A stretch of DNA of 7,453 bases, taken from contig JBFYQP010000148.1 of NCBI GenBank assembly GCA_041302745.1, forward strand, positions 1 to 7,453, written 5' to 3'. The notes below the pieces were generated by a model. The model was not told the DNA's origin and made no database searches. It saw only the letters and a program-made list of their open reading frames with translations. This DNA comes from JAPLGD01 sp041302745 (GTDB lineage Bacteria; Bipolaricaulota; Bipolaricaulia; UBA7950; UBA9294). Shown piece by piece: positions 1-7,049 of this stretch (the first letter of the stretch is position 1; each line of letters opens with the position of its first letter). A program made the translations under genes and the position numbers.

Positions 1-998
<998 letters not shown>

Positions 999-1030
999 GG
1001 TGAACCTCCGAAGCCTCTCAAGATGGCGTG

Positions 1031-1059
1031 ATTATAGGCTCCGGAGAGAGGCGCGCCAC
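1031..1059 (-). promoter_or_regulatory. Candidate sigma70-type promoter for aspS
   Basis: On the minus strand a perfect TATAAT (1036-1031) lies in the 78-base gap between the YhaM-like gene and aspS. A poor -35, GTGGCG (1059-1054, 3 of 6 matches), sits 17 bases upstream. Such an AT-rich hexamer stands out in this GC-rich DNA. Transcription would begin near 1024, giving a leader of about 25 bases that contains the GGAGG site. The weak -35 is the main doubt. Confidence 0.5.
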
Positions 1060-1076
1060 GGAGGTCGGCGGCGATG

Positions 1077-2111
1077 TCAGGCGTCGGTGAGGGTTCCTTT
1101 GAAGAAGCGGCGCTCCATGTTCCGCTCCCAGTCGGTGAAGTCCCCCTCTTCGGCGTCGGACGCGATGTGGGTCTTGATCATGTTCAGCTTGGCCGAGAGG
1201 TTGTCGAAGTGGTAGACGGCGACGGCCTCCGGGGATTTCGGCACCATGGCGGCCGCGTACTCCAGCTCTCCGTGGTGGGAGATCAGGATGTGCTCGAGGA
1301 GGAGAGGGGTTCGCGGATCGGGCCACGCCAACGATGCCGCCACCTGGCGGACCATGTCGCGCCCGAGGAGAAGGTGGCCGATCAGCTGTCCTTCCAGGCT
1401 GTACCGGGGAGCGATCGGGTTCTCGAGCTCGAAGAGCTTCCCGATGTCGTGCAGAACAGCCCCTGCGACGGCGAGCCCTCGGCGCAGGCCGAGCGCCGGC
1501 TCCTCGTCGGCAAAGCGAGCCACGCCCTGCGCAACCTCCAGCGTGTGCTCGAGAAGGCCGCCGATGTAAGCGTGGTGATTGGACACCGCGGCCGGCGCCT
1601 CGCGGAAGGCCTCGGCGTTGTCCCGGAGCAGAGACTCGGTGAGTGCGCGAAGCGGTTCAGGTTCTATGGTGGCAGCTAGGGCGAGGAGGCGGGCCCACAT
1701 GTCGTCGAGGTTGTGCTCCGACGTCGGCACGAGGAGCGTCGCGTCGAAGCCCGGCAGCTTACCCCCGTCCTGCTCTTCTTGGGTCAGACGGCGGATCGAC
1801 TCGACGATGAGTTGGAGGGCGTTGCGGTACGTCTCCACCCGGCCTTGGACGAAGACGAAGTCGCCTTCCTCAAACTGGCTCGCATAGCGCTGCGTCGCAT
1901 CGGCCCAGGCGCGCGCCTGGACGGCCGCCGTCCGATCGGCGAGGAGAATCTCCAAGTAGGGGTCTCCGGTTCGCGTCGACCGTTGGGCCTTTTTCTTGAC
2001 GAGGAAGCACTGGCCGACGCGAGTTCCCTCGCGCAGGTCAGACACCGGGATGTGAAGGAGGTTGTAGGGGATGTCTCCCCGGACCCGGTCGGAGAAGCGC
2101 TCGGTTGACAT
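1077..2111 (-). CDS. yhaM: YhaM-family OB-fold/HD-domain 3'-5' exoribonuclease
   Basis: 344 residues. The family is cytoplasmic and trims RNA (and single-stranded DNA) from the 3' end using divalent metal; this specific activity is inferred from homology. Residues 20-110 form a nucleic-acid-binding OB fold (LADRTAAVQARAWADA, then FVFVQGRVETYRNALQLIV). A metal-dependent HD domain follows: HHAYIGGLLEHT (179-190), the diagnostic HD pair in LHDIGK (His221-Asp222), GHLLLG (245-250), ISHHGELEY, and the last acidic residue in YHFDNLSAKL. All expected metal ligands appear present. The start at 2111 is chosen because AAAGGA lies about five bases upstream. The frame stays open to 2249, but the extra Arg-rich 46 residues look unlike the family. 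The stop is TGA at 1079-1077. The next gene in the same direction is aspS. Length is close to B. subtilis YhaM (about 314), with a slightly longer N-terminus. Confidence 0.9.
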   Translation of the reverse strand: MSTERFSDRVRGDIPYNLLHIPVSDLREGTRVGQCFLVKKKAQRSTRTGDPYLEILLADRTAAVQARAWADATQRYASQFEEGDFVFVQGRVETYRNALQLIVESIRRLTQEEQDGGKLPGFDATLLVPTSEHNLDDMWARLLALAATIEPEPLRALTESLLRDNAEAFREAPAAVSNHHAYIGGLLEHTLEVAQGVARFADEEPALGLRRGLAVAGAVLHDIGKLFELENPIAPRYSLEGQLIGHLLLGRDMVRQVAASLAWPDPRTPLLLEHILISHHGELEYAAAMVPKSPEAVAVYHFDNLSAKLNMIKTHIASDAEEGDFTDWERNMERRFFKGTLTDA

Positions 2112-2141
2112 GGCGTCCTTTCCATTCGCTGGAATCGCAGG

Positions 2142-2171
2142 AGTGTAGGAACGACAGGCACCGGAAATCAA
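2142..2171 (-). promoter_or_regulatory. Candidate promoter for the YhaM-like gene
   Basis: Minus-strand TTGATT (2171-2166, 4 of 6) and TACACT (2147-2142, 4 of 6) are separated by 18 bases. They lie about 30 bases upstream of the chosen start at 2111. Position and spacing are sensible and support that start over the longer one at 2249, but both hexamers are imperfect. Confidence 0.35.
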
Positions 2172-2215
2172 CTGGAGGGAGACCGCTCGAGTCGCGTCGA
2201 GGGCCGATCGAGGAA

Positions 2216-2245
2216 CGCGGCGACCTCTCCGGTGGGGTCGCCGCG
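2216..2245 (-). terminator. Strong 10-bp stem-loop between the beta-helix gene and the YhaM-like gene
   Basis: CGCGGCGACC (2216-2225) and GGTCGCCGCG (2236-2245) pair perfectly over 10 bases around a 10-base loop. The element lies 38 bases downstream of the beta-helix stop codon, so it most likely ends or protects that transcript. The base run after it on the minus strand (TTCCTC) is only weakly T-rich, so it is not a textbook intrinsic terminator. It could instead act as an RNA-stabilising hairpin. Confidence 0.45.
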
Positions 2246-2282
2246 GCACGGATTCGGGAAGCGCCCGCCAGTCAAGAGCCGG

Positions 2283-3104
2283 CTAGCTGTCGCACGTCTC
2301 GGGTTCGGGCGCCGGGACGAGCGGGTGGGTCACGAGCGGGTGGCTGTCTTGATCCCCGTCGCTGTTGATTAGGTACGGAGAATCCCAGATTCCGTCCTCG
2401 TTCGCATCGATCGCCTTGAACTCGCTCCAGTAGTTCCCTTGCCGATCGGTATTCCAGACATTCGGCTCGTCCGAGTACGCGTTGTGCAAGTTGGAGACGA
2501 ACGCGTTCATCAGAATGCGGTTCCCCGTCGATCCGAGGTTCAGGTACGCGCCCATGTGCGAGCCGTGGATCAGGTTCCCCGTGATCTCGTTCCGGTTGGA
2601 GGCATCGAGCCAGATGGACGTGTCGTTCCGGTCGAACACGTTGTAGAGGATCTGGTTCTCGCTCGAGTAGACCAGGTGCACTCCGTCCGTGTTTGTTTCG
2701 AACACGCAGTCCGAGACTCGGACGAACGTGGAGTAGTTGAGGGTGACGCCGACCCAGTTCGCGTCGAGCAGACATCCCTCGATACGGCCGTTGCGGACGT
2801 AGCTGAAAGAGATCCCGGCCTTTCTCGCTCCCGTGACCTCGACGTCGCGAACGACGAAGTAGCGGGTCGTCCCATGAATGCGGACGCCGTAGTCGTCGTA
2901 CCCTGCATCGATCTTCCAGCCCTGGATGACGTAGGGGGCCTCGGCCGTGCCGGACCCCGAGCAGACGCCGTTCGCCGGCGTGAACTCGTAGTCGTTCATG
3001 ATCACGATCGCCGTGTGGTCCGCTCGCTCAGTGCCTGCAACCCCGAGCAGGCCGACCCCGACGAGGAGATAGAGAACAGCAACAAGGGCTACACCCTGCC
3101 TCAT
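2283..3104 (-). CDS. Secreted NosD-like right-handed parallel beta-helix protein
   Basis: 273 residues. It starts with MRQG, a hydrophobic stretch (5-24) and a probable signal cleavage near 24-28, so it is expected outside the cytoplasm. An entry motif NGVCSGSGTAEAPYVIQGW (45-63) is followed by short-helix rungs. Equivalent positions recur at YGVRIHG (72), AGISFSY (96), VGVTLNY (118), DGVHLVY (140), TSIWLDA (162) and MGAYLNL (184), a spacing of 24 then 22 residues four times. The end has the NosD-type cap: GNYWSEF (223-229), then DANEDGIWDSPYLI and DGDQDSHPL (249-257). The start at 3104 has AAAGGAG (3120-3114) nine bases upstream. It is shorter than classical NosD (about 400 residues), and no nos genes are nearby, so copper delivery to nitrous-oxide reductase is not supported. 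A carbohydrate-binding or surface role is possible. Substrate unknown. Confidence 0.85.
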   Translation of the reverse strand: MRQGVALVAVLYLLVGVGLLGVAGTERADHTAIVIMNDYEFTPANGVCSGSGTAEAPYVIQGWKIDAGYDDYGVRIHGTTRYFVVRDVEVTGARKAGISFSYVRNGRIEGCLLDANWVGVTLNYSTFVRVSDCVFETNTDGVHLVYSSENQILYNVFDRNDTSIWLDASNRNEITGNLIHGSHMGAYLNLGSTGNRILMNAFVSNLHNAYSDEPNVWNTDRQGNYWSEFKAIDANEDGIWDSPYLINSDGDQDSHPLVTHPLVPAPEPETCDS

Positions 3105-3136
3105 AACCCATCACTCCTTTGGACGATCTTCCCAGA

Positions 3137-3177
3137 ACGTGCACGTAGATCTTAGCAGCTCGAACCTCAGGGTTGAA
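3137..3177 (-). promoter_or_regulatory. Possible promoter with overlapping palindromic operator for the beta-helix gene
   Basis: On the minus strand TAAGAT (3154-3149, 4 of 6 to TATAAT) follows a weak TTCAAC (3177-3172, 3 of 6) after 17 bases. The perfect 10-base palindrome ACGTGCACGT (3137-3146) falls where the transcript would start, upstream of the ribosome-binding site at 3120-3114. A dyad over the start point is a typical repressor position. The promoter match itself is weak, and a 10-base palindrome could arise by chance. Confidence 0.25.
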
Positions 3178-3212
3178 GCCAATCGTACGTCGGTGAGGCG
3201 ACCTTTTTCCCG

Positions 3213-4052
3213 TCACGCTCCGGGCCGACGACGGCGGATGACCTGCCAAAGCGTTATCGGAACGCCCTTCCGGCGGAAAAGAAAGACGAGAAGGAGGCCG
3301 GCGGTGAACCCTCCGATGTGGGCGAACCAGGCGGTTCCCCCCGCGCCGCCGGTCGAGCTCAGGCCGCTCACGATCTGGAGGATGAACCAGAGACCGAGGA
3401 GGACCGCGGCGGGCACGGCGACCAAGCGCGCGAAGAAGAAGATCGGAATCAGCGTAACGATCCGCGAGAACGGGAAGAGCATGAGGTAAGCGGCGAGCAC
3501 CCCGGCGATCGCTCCCGATGCGCCGATCATCGGAAGCGCGCTTCCCGGATCGACGGCGATCTGCGCGCCGGCGGCGCCCACCGCACAGAGCAGGTAGAAG
3601 ATGAGGAACCGCACGGGGCCCATCGCGTCTTCGACGTTGTCCCCGAAGATCCAGAGGTACAGCATGTTGCCGAGCAGGTGGAGTAGGCCTCCGTGCAGGA
3701 AGACGGACGTCAGGAGCGTCAGCCAGAGAGGAAAGGGAATCGTGGGGGGCAGATCGCGTCCGCCGAGAAGCTCGCCGGGGATGAGAGCGAACTGCGCGAT
3801 CAGCCTGTTCGCGGCCGAGATCGGGTACTGCGAAGGGTTCCCGCCTTGGGCCAGATGGAGTTGGTAGGCCCGGTCGCTGTACGCGGGAGGGGGAATCAGG
3901 CGGCTGGCGCGCCAGGGCGCAAGGTCATTCCACGAAGAGGGTTGCGTCTGGAGATACCCCTGGTACAGGAAGACGAGCAAGTTGATGACAATGAGCGACA
4001 CGGTCACGACCGGGAAGCGGCGACTGCGCAGCGTGTCGCGAAGCGGAATCAT
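3213..4052 (-). CDS. Rhomboid-family intramembrane serine protease
   Basis: 279 residues, a polytopic inner-membrane protein that cleaves transmembrane segments of other proteins. Residues 14-31 form the first membrane helix. A long mostly soluble loop (33-105) follows. The rhomboid core then shows FLHGGLLHLLGN (118-129, the HxxxN motif with His125 and Asn129), YLWIFGDNVEDAMG (132-145), the nucleophile motif GASGAIAG (177-184, Ser179) and the general-base helix WFAHIGGFTAGLLL (242-255, His245). The Ser-His dyad and the oxyanion residues are therefore present, so the enzyme should be active. It ends in a basic tail (QVIRRRRPGA). The start ATG at 4052 has no clear Shine-Dalgarno site, so it may be translated from a short or leaderless transcript. 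It is transcribed divergently from the aminopeptidase operon across 88 bases. Substrate unknown. Confidence 0.93.
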   Translation of the reverse strand: MIPLRDTLRSRRFPVVTVSLIVINLLVFLYQGYLQTQPSSWNDLAPWRASRLIPPPAYSDRAYQLHLAQGGNPSQYPISAANRLIAQFALIPGELLGGRDLPPTIPFPLWLTLLTSVFLHGGLLHLLGNMLYLWIFGDNVEDAMGPVRFLIFYLLCAVGAAGAQIAVDPGSALPMIGASGAIAGVLAAYLMLFPFSRIVTLIPIFFFARLVAVPAAVLLGLWFILQIVSGLSSTGGAGGTAWFAHIGGFTAGLLLVFLFRRKGVPITLWQVIRRRRPGA

Positions 4053-4090
4053 GTTCGGATGGTAGCGGGGCGGGCCGGAGAGGGCAACGG

Positions 4091-4118
4091 TTGATCTCGT
4101 CCAGACCGCGACTAAACT
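4091..4118 (+). promoter_or_regulatory. Candidate promoter for the aminopeptidase-deaminase-MoaD operon
   Basis: TTGATC (4091-4096, 4 of 6) and TAAACT (4113-4118, 4 of 6) are 16 bases apart in the divergent gap. They lie about 22 bases before the start codon at 4141. Transcription would begin near 4125, just before the ribosome-binding site GGAAGGAGG (4128-4136). A sensible location, but an unproven motif. Confidence 0.35.
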
Positions 4119-4140
4119 CTAGCTTGCGGAAGGAGGCGGC

Positions 4141-5172
4141 ATGAAGCTGCTGAAACAACTCACGCAGGCGACGGGCGTTCCAGGGTACGAGGGACCGGTG
4201 CGACGGGTGATCGTGGACGCGATCTCGCCGCACGTGGACTCGGTCGACATCGATGCCCTTGGGAACGTCATTGCTCACAAGGCGGGCAAGGGCCCCGTCG
4301 TCGCGCTCGCCGGACACATGGACGAGATTGGCTTCCTCGTGAGCCACATCGAGGACGAGTCGGGGTTCCTGCGAATCCACGCGCTCGGGGGCTTCGACCC
4401 CGTGACGCTCGTCGCCCAGCGCGTCGTCGTGCACGCGGCGACCGGCGCTCTCCCGGGGTGCATCGGCCGGAAGCCGATCCACATCCTGACGGACGACGAG
4501 AGGAAGAAGCCGATCGACCTGGCCGACCTGTTCGTAGACGTCGGCTTGCCGGCCGGAGACGTGAAGAAGAAGGTGGCTGTTGGCGACGTCGTGACGCTGC
4601 AACAGGCGTTTGTGACCTACGGGGACGTCGTGTCGAGCAAGGCGCTCGACGACCGCGTCGGCGTGTACGTGGCGATTGAAGCCCTGAAGCGCGCCAAGAA
4701 GGTCGCCTGCGACCTCTACGTCCTCGCAACGTCCCAGGAGGAAGTCGGGGTGCGCGGCGCCCAGGTGGCCGGGCACCGGATCGCGCCGGACATCGCCATT
4801 GCGCTCGACGTCTGCATCGCCGCCGACATGCCGGGGGTTTCCGAAAGGGATCAGGTGTCGCAGTTCCGCGGCGGCGTCGCGATCTCGCTCAAGGACGCCC
4901 GTTCGATCTCGCATCCCGCGCTCGTGCGTGCGTTCCGAGATCTTGCCGAGAAGCGGAAGATCCCGCACCAAATCACCTTGGCGTCGAAGGGCGGCACAGA
5001 CGCCGGCGGACTCCAGCTCGCGGGCGACGGCTCAGCGGCGATCACGCTGTCGATTCCGACGCGCTACGTACACTCCGTCGTCGAGACGGTGCACGTCGAC
5101 GCCATCGAGTCGGCGATCGCGTTGGTTGCGGCGTTCCTCGAGACGGCGAACAAGGTGGATCTGGCGGGATGA
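4141..5172 (+). CDS. M42 family metallo-aminopeptidase (TET/glutamyl aminopeptidase-like)
   Basis: 343 residues, the normal length for family M42. The family forms large cytoplasmic, often dodecameric, tetrahedral particles that remove N-terminal residues from peptides released by proteases. The two-metal site is complete: His59 and Asp61 in AGHMDEIGF, bridging Asp170 in KALDDRVG (167-174), catalytic Glu200 and metal ligand Glu201 in TSQEEVGVRGA (197-207), Asp223 in ALDVC, and His311 in RYVHSVVE. The segment 66-160 is the inserted beta-rich domain used for assembly. GGTDAGGLQLAG (284-295) is also typical. The start has AAGGAGG (4130-4136) four bases before the ATG. The stop overlaps the next start as ATGA, so the two are translationally coupled. 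Such proteins are often labelled endoglucanase M or cellulase in databases; nothing here supports that. Which amino acid it prefers cannot be told. Confidence 0.95.
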   Translation: MKLLKQLTQATGVPGYEGPVRRVIVDAISPHVDSVDIDALGNVIAHKAGKGPVVALAGHMDEIGFLVSHIEDESGFLRIHALGGFDPVTLVAQRVVVHAATGALPGCIGRKPIHILTDDERKKPIDLADLFVDVGLPAGDVKKKVAVGDVVTLQQAFVTYGDVVSSKALDDRVGVYVAIEALKRAKKVACDLYVLATSQEEVGVRGAQVAGHRIAPDIAIALDVCIAADMPGVSERDQVSQFRGGVAISLKDARSISHPALVRAFRDLAEKRKIPHQITLASKGGTDAGGLQLAGDGSAAITLSIPTRYVHSVVETVHVDAIESAIALVAAFLETANKVDLAG

Positions 5173-6536
5173 AAGCGGTACGACGCACGCTGTTCACGGG
5201 GTTCGATGTCGTCGCGACGATGGACGGAGCCGGACGGGAGATTCGAAACGGATTCGTGCTGGTCGACGGCAACCGGATCGCCGCCGTAGGGGAGACTCCG
5301 ACGGGGATTCGCGCGGACGAGACCGTTCGGGGAGAAGGCAAGGTCCTCCTCCCGGGATTCGTGAACACCCACCACCACCTGTACCAGTCGCTCTTCCGCA
5401 ATGTCCCTGGGGCCTCCGACGCGAAGCTCTTCGACTGGCTCATCTTCCTCTACGACCGCTGGAAGGGGCTCGGCGAGGAAGCGATGCGCACCGCGGCTGC
5501 TGTCGCGTCGAGTGAGCTGCTTTTGTCCGGAGCGACGACGACGACCGACCACTGCTACCTTTACCCGCGCGGCGGCGGGGACATCCTCGCGGCGGACATC
5601 GAAGGGGCGGAGCTGGCGGGAATCCGATTCCATCCTTGTCGCGGCTCGATGTCTCTCTCGAAGAAGAGCGGGGGGCTGCCGCCCGACAGCGTCGTCCAGT
5701 CGGAGGACGAGATCCTCTCCGACTGCCTCCGGGCGATCGAACGGTACCACGACCCGGAGCCGTTCGCGATGCTGCGCATTGCGCTCGCCCCGTGTTCTCC
5801 GTTCTCGGTGACGCCCGAACTCATGCGAGAGACGCTGCGATTGGCCGACGAGTACCGAGTGCTCGTTCACACCCACCTCGCGGAGACCCAGGACGAGGAG
5901 GTCTACTGCCTCGAGCGCTTCGGGCGACGCCCGGTCGACCTGATCGAGGACCTTGGCTGGCTTCGGGACGACGCTTGGTTCGCGCACCTTGTCGTCCTCA
6001 ACGAGGCGGACATCGACAAGCTCGCCCGTGCCCGCGTCGGGATGGCCCACTGCCCAACGTCGAACATGACGCTGGGATCGGGGATCGCTCCCGTCGCCAA
6101 GATGATCGGCACCGGGGTCAAGATCGGCCTCGCCGTGGATGGATCGGCGAGCAATGACTCGTCGAACATGATCCGTGAAGTCCGCCAGGCCATGCTCCTG
6201 CAGCGCGTCCGCTACGGGGCCGACGCGCTCTCCGCCCGTGACGTTCTCTCGATGGCGACCATCGGCGGCGCCCGCGTCCTCCACCGGGAGACGGAGATCG
6301 GGTCGATCGAAGTGGGCAAGGCGGCCGACCTCATCGCGTTTGACCTGAACGATGTCGCCTTTGCCGGCGCGCAAGCCGATCCCGTCGCAGCCCTCGTCCA
6401 CTGCGCGGCCGATCGAGTGGACTTCGCCATCGTGAACGGGGAGTGGCGCGTTCGGAACGGGCGGCTCGTCGACGAAGCGCTTTACGATCTCGTGCCTGTG
6501 CAGAACGCCATTTCGGCGCGCCTCGTCGGGCGATGA
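5169..6536 (+). CDS. Amidohydrolase, probable 8-oxoguanine deaminase
   Basis: 455 residues, a single-metal cytosolic amidohydrolase of the TRZ/ATZ-guanine deaminase group. Expected reaction: 8-oxoguanine plus water to urate plus ammonia. Metal and catalytic residues visible: His68 and His70 in NTHHHLYQS, His236 and Glu239 in THLAE (235-239), His273 in WFAHLV, and Asp324 in AVDGSASND (322-330). Subfamily signatures match the characterised Pseudomonas 8-oxoguanine deaminase group: RGSMSLSKKSGGLPPDSVVQ (158-177), LAPCSPFSV (206-214), and AHCPTSNMTLGSGI (293-306). Residues 1-60 plus the C-terminal stretch (about 385-440) make the small beta domain; the rest is the TIM barrel. The ATG overlaps the aminopeptidase stop (ATGA), with AAGGTGG (5152-5158) upstream. 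The alternative is a related deaminase acting on isocytosine, guanine or an s-triazine. The group assignment is firm; the exact substrate is inferred. Confidence 0.9.
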   Translation: MKAVRRTLFTGFDVVATMDGAGREIRNGFVLVDGNRIAAVGETPTGIRADETVRGEGKVLLPGFVNTHHHLYQSLFRNVPGASDAKLFDWLIFLYDRWKGLGEEAMRTAAAVASSELLLSGATTTTDHCYLYPRGGGDILAADIEGAELAGIRFHPCRGSMSLSKKSGGLPPDSVVQSEDEILSDCLRAIERYHDPEPFAMLRIALAPCSPFSVTPELMRETLRLADEYRVLVHTHLAETQDEEVYCLERFGRRPVDLIEDLGWLRDDAWFAHLVVLNEADIDKLARARVGMAHCPTSNMTLGSGIAPVAKMIGTGVKIGLAVDGSASNDSSNMIREVRQAMLLQRVRYGADALSARDVLSMATIGGARVLHRETEIGSIEVGKAADLIAFDLNDVAFAGAQADPVAALVHCAADRVDFAIVNGEWRVRNGRLVDEALYDLVPVQNAISARLVGR

Positions 6537-6537
6537 G

Positions 6538-6822
6538 ATGATGCGAGTTTCGGTCGAGTTCGGCTTCTCGTTCAAGAAGGATCTGAGCGAGGACTACCGC
6601 GAGCTCGAGCTTCCGGAGGGCGCCGACGTCGAGGCGGCCGTGCGCGCGCTGGCGTCGCGGCATCCCGCGGCGCAGTCGCGTCTCCTCGACGACGTTGGCC
6701 GCGTTCGGAGCCACGTCGCCGCGCTCATCAACGGAGGCAACGCCGCGTGGAAGGACGGCCTACGCACCCCACTGCACGACGGAGACCGCTTGACGCTTCT
6801 TCCGCCGGTCGGCGGAGGATAG
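6538..6822 (+). CDS. MoaD/ThiS-family sulfur-carrier (ubiquitin-like) protein
   Basis: 94 residues with a beta-grasp fold pattern: strands at RVSVEFGF (3-10) and YRELELPEG (20-28), a helix over DVEAAVRALASRHP (30-43), HVAALINGGNA (59-69), then the signature LHDGDRLTLLPPVGGG (79-94). The C-terminal glycines are what an E1-like enzyme adenylates and turns into a thiocarboxylate, for molybdopterin, thiamin, tungsten-cofactor or protein modification. The protein ends exactly at the glycines (three rather than the usual two), so no processing is needed. It starts one base after the deaminase stop, with tandem ATG codons (6538, 6541) and no Shine-Dalgarno site, so reinitiation by coupled ribosomes is likely. 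It is somewhat longer than E. coli MoaD (81 residues). No MoaE, MoeB, ThiF or ThiG partner is in the window, so the pathway is open. Confidence 0.85.
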   Translation: MMRVSVEFGFSFKKDLSEDYRELELPEGADVEAAVRALASRHPAAQSRLLDDVGRVRSHVAALINGGNAAWKDGLRTPLHDGDRLTLLPPVGGG

Positions 6823-6837
6823 ACCGCAGGAAAGGCA

Positions 6838-6868
6838 ATCGGGGAGCTCCCGAAGGACGCTCCCCGAT
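6838..6868 (+). terminator. Strong hairpin 15 bases after the MoaD-like stop
   Basis: ATCGGGGAGC (6838-6847) pairs perfectly with GCTCCCCGAT (6859-6868). Inside, TCC and GGA can pair around a CGAA tetraloop (6851-6854), leaving one bulged C (6858). Position right behind the operon argues for transcript termination or 3'-end protection. No T-run follows on the plus strand, so it does not fit a classical intrinsic terminator. Confidence 0.5.
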
Positions 6869-6882
6869 CGGTGTGGTGGCTA

Positions 6883-6922
6883 TCCGCAAGGAGGTTTAGC
6901 GGAAGAGCAGCTTTGGGCTGCT
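6883..6922 (+). other. Two further small hairpins, one exposing AAGGAGG
   Basis: TCCGC (6883-6887) and GCGGA (6899-6903) close an 11-base loop that contains a perfect Shine-Dalgarno sequence AAGGAGG (6888-6894). AGCAGC (6906-6911) and GCTGCT (6917-6922) close a five-base loop. No start codon lies at a useful distance from the AAGGAGG, the nearest ATG being at 6932. With the preceding hairpin they make three stem-loops in 85 bases: possibly a structured 3' untranslated region, possibly chance in GC-rich DNA. Confidence 0.3.
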
Positions 6923-7049
6923 GACCGTAGAATGACCGCGGGCTGTGAATGCCGTGTGAAGAGGGGATGGTCGAAGCGTGTCGATTCGCGCTGGGATCTA
7001 TGACCGGCGCGTCGGCCCATCCCCCGCCCATCCGGGGCACGCCGCACCC

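Larger units (their letters stand above)
6823..7049. other. Gene-free stretch after the operon, before the repeat array
   Basis: This part and the repeat array together leave 631 bases without a credible gene. It holds three hairpins near its start (listed separately). From about 6923 to 7049 I see no tRNA, no convincing promoter and no coding signal. The only plus-strand reading with an ATG (6932, about 23 codons) lacks a ribosome-binding site. Confidence 0.6.

Noticed and set aside
2112..2249. In-frame N-terminal extension of the YhaM-like protein by 46 residues
   Set aside because: The extension is Arg-rich and unlike the family, it runs through the candidate promoter and the stem-loop, and the ATG at 2111 has a good AAAGGA site.
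2283..3104. True NosD of nitrous-oxide reductase maturation
   Set aside because: The fold and cap match, but the length is short and no nosZ, nosF, nosY or nosL gene is present, so only the fold is claimed.
3925..4971. 348-codon open frame on the minus strand opposite the aminopeptidase
   Set aside because: Low-complexity His/Arg/Asp/Val composition, no motif, and overlaps the M42 gene with its complete active site and the start of the rhomboid gene.
4141..5172. Endoglucanase/cellulase, a common database label for this family
   Set aside because: All metal and catalytic residues are those of M42 aminopeptidases; no glycoside hydrolase features are seen.
5064..6575. 503-codon open frame on the minus strand opposite the deaminase
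   Set aside because: It is Arg/Val/Asp-rich with no recognisable domain, and it mirrors a strongly conserved enzyme on the plus strand. This is the usual antisense shadow in GC-rich DNA.
6932..7003. Small plus-strand open frame (MTAGCECRVKRGW...) of about 23 codons
   Set aside because: No ribosome-binding site at the right distance (AAGGAGG is 37 bases upstream) and no recognisable peptide family.
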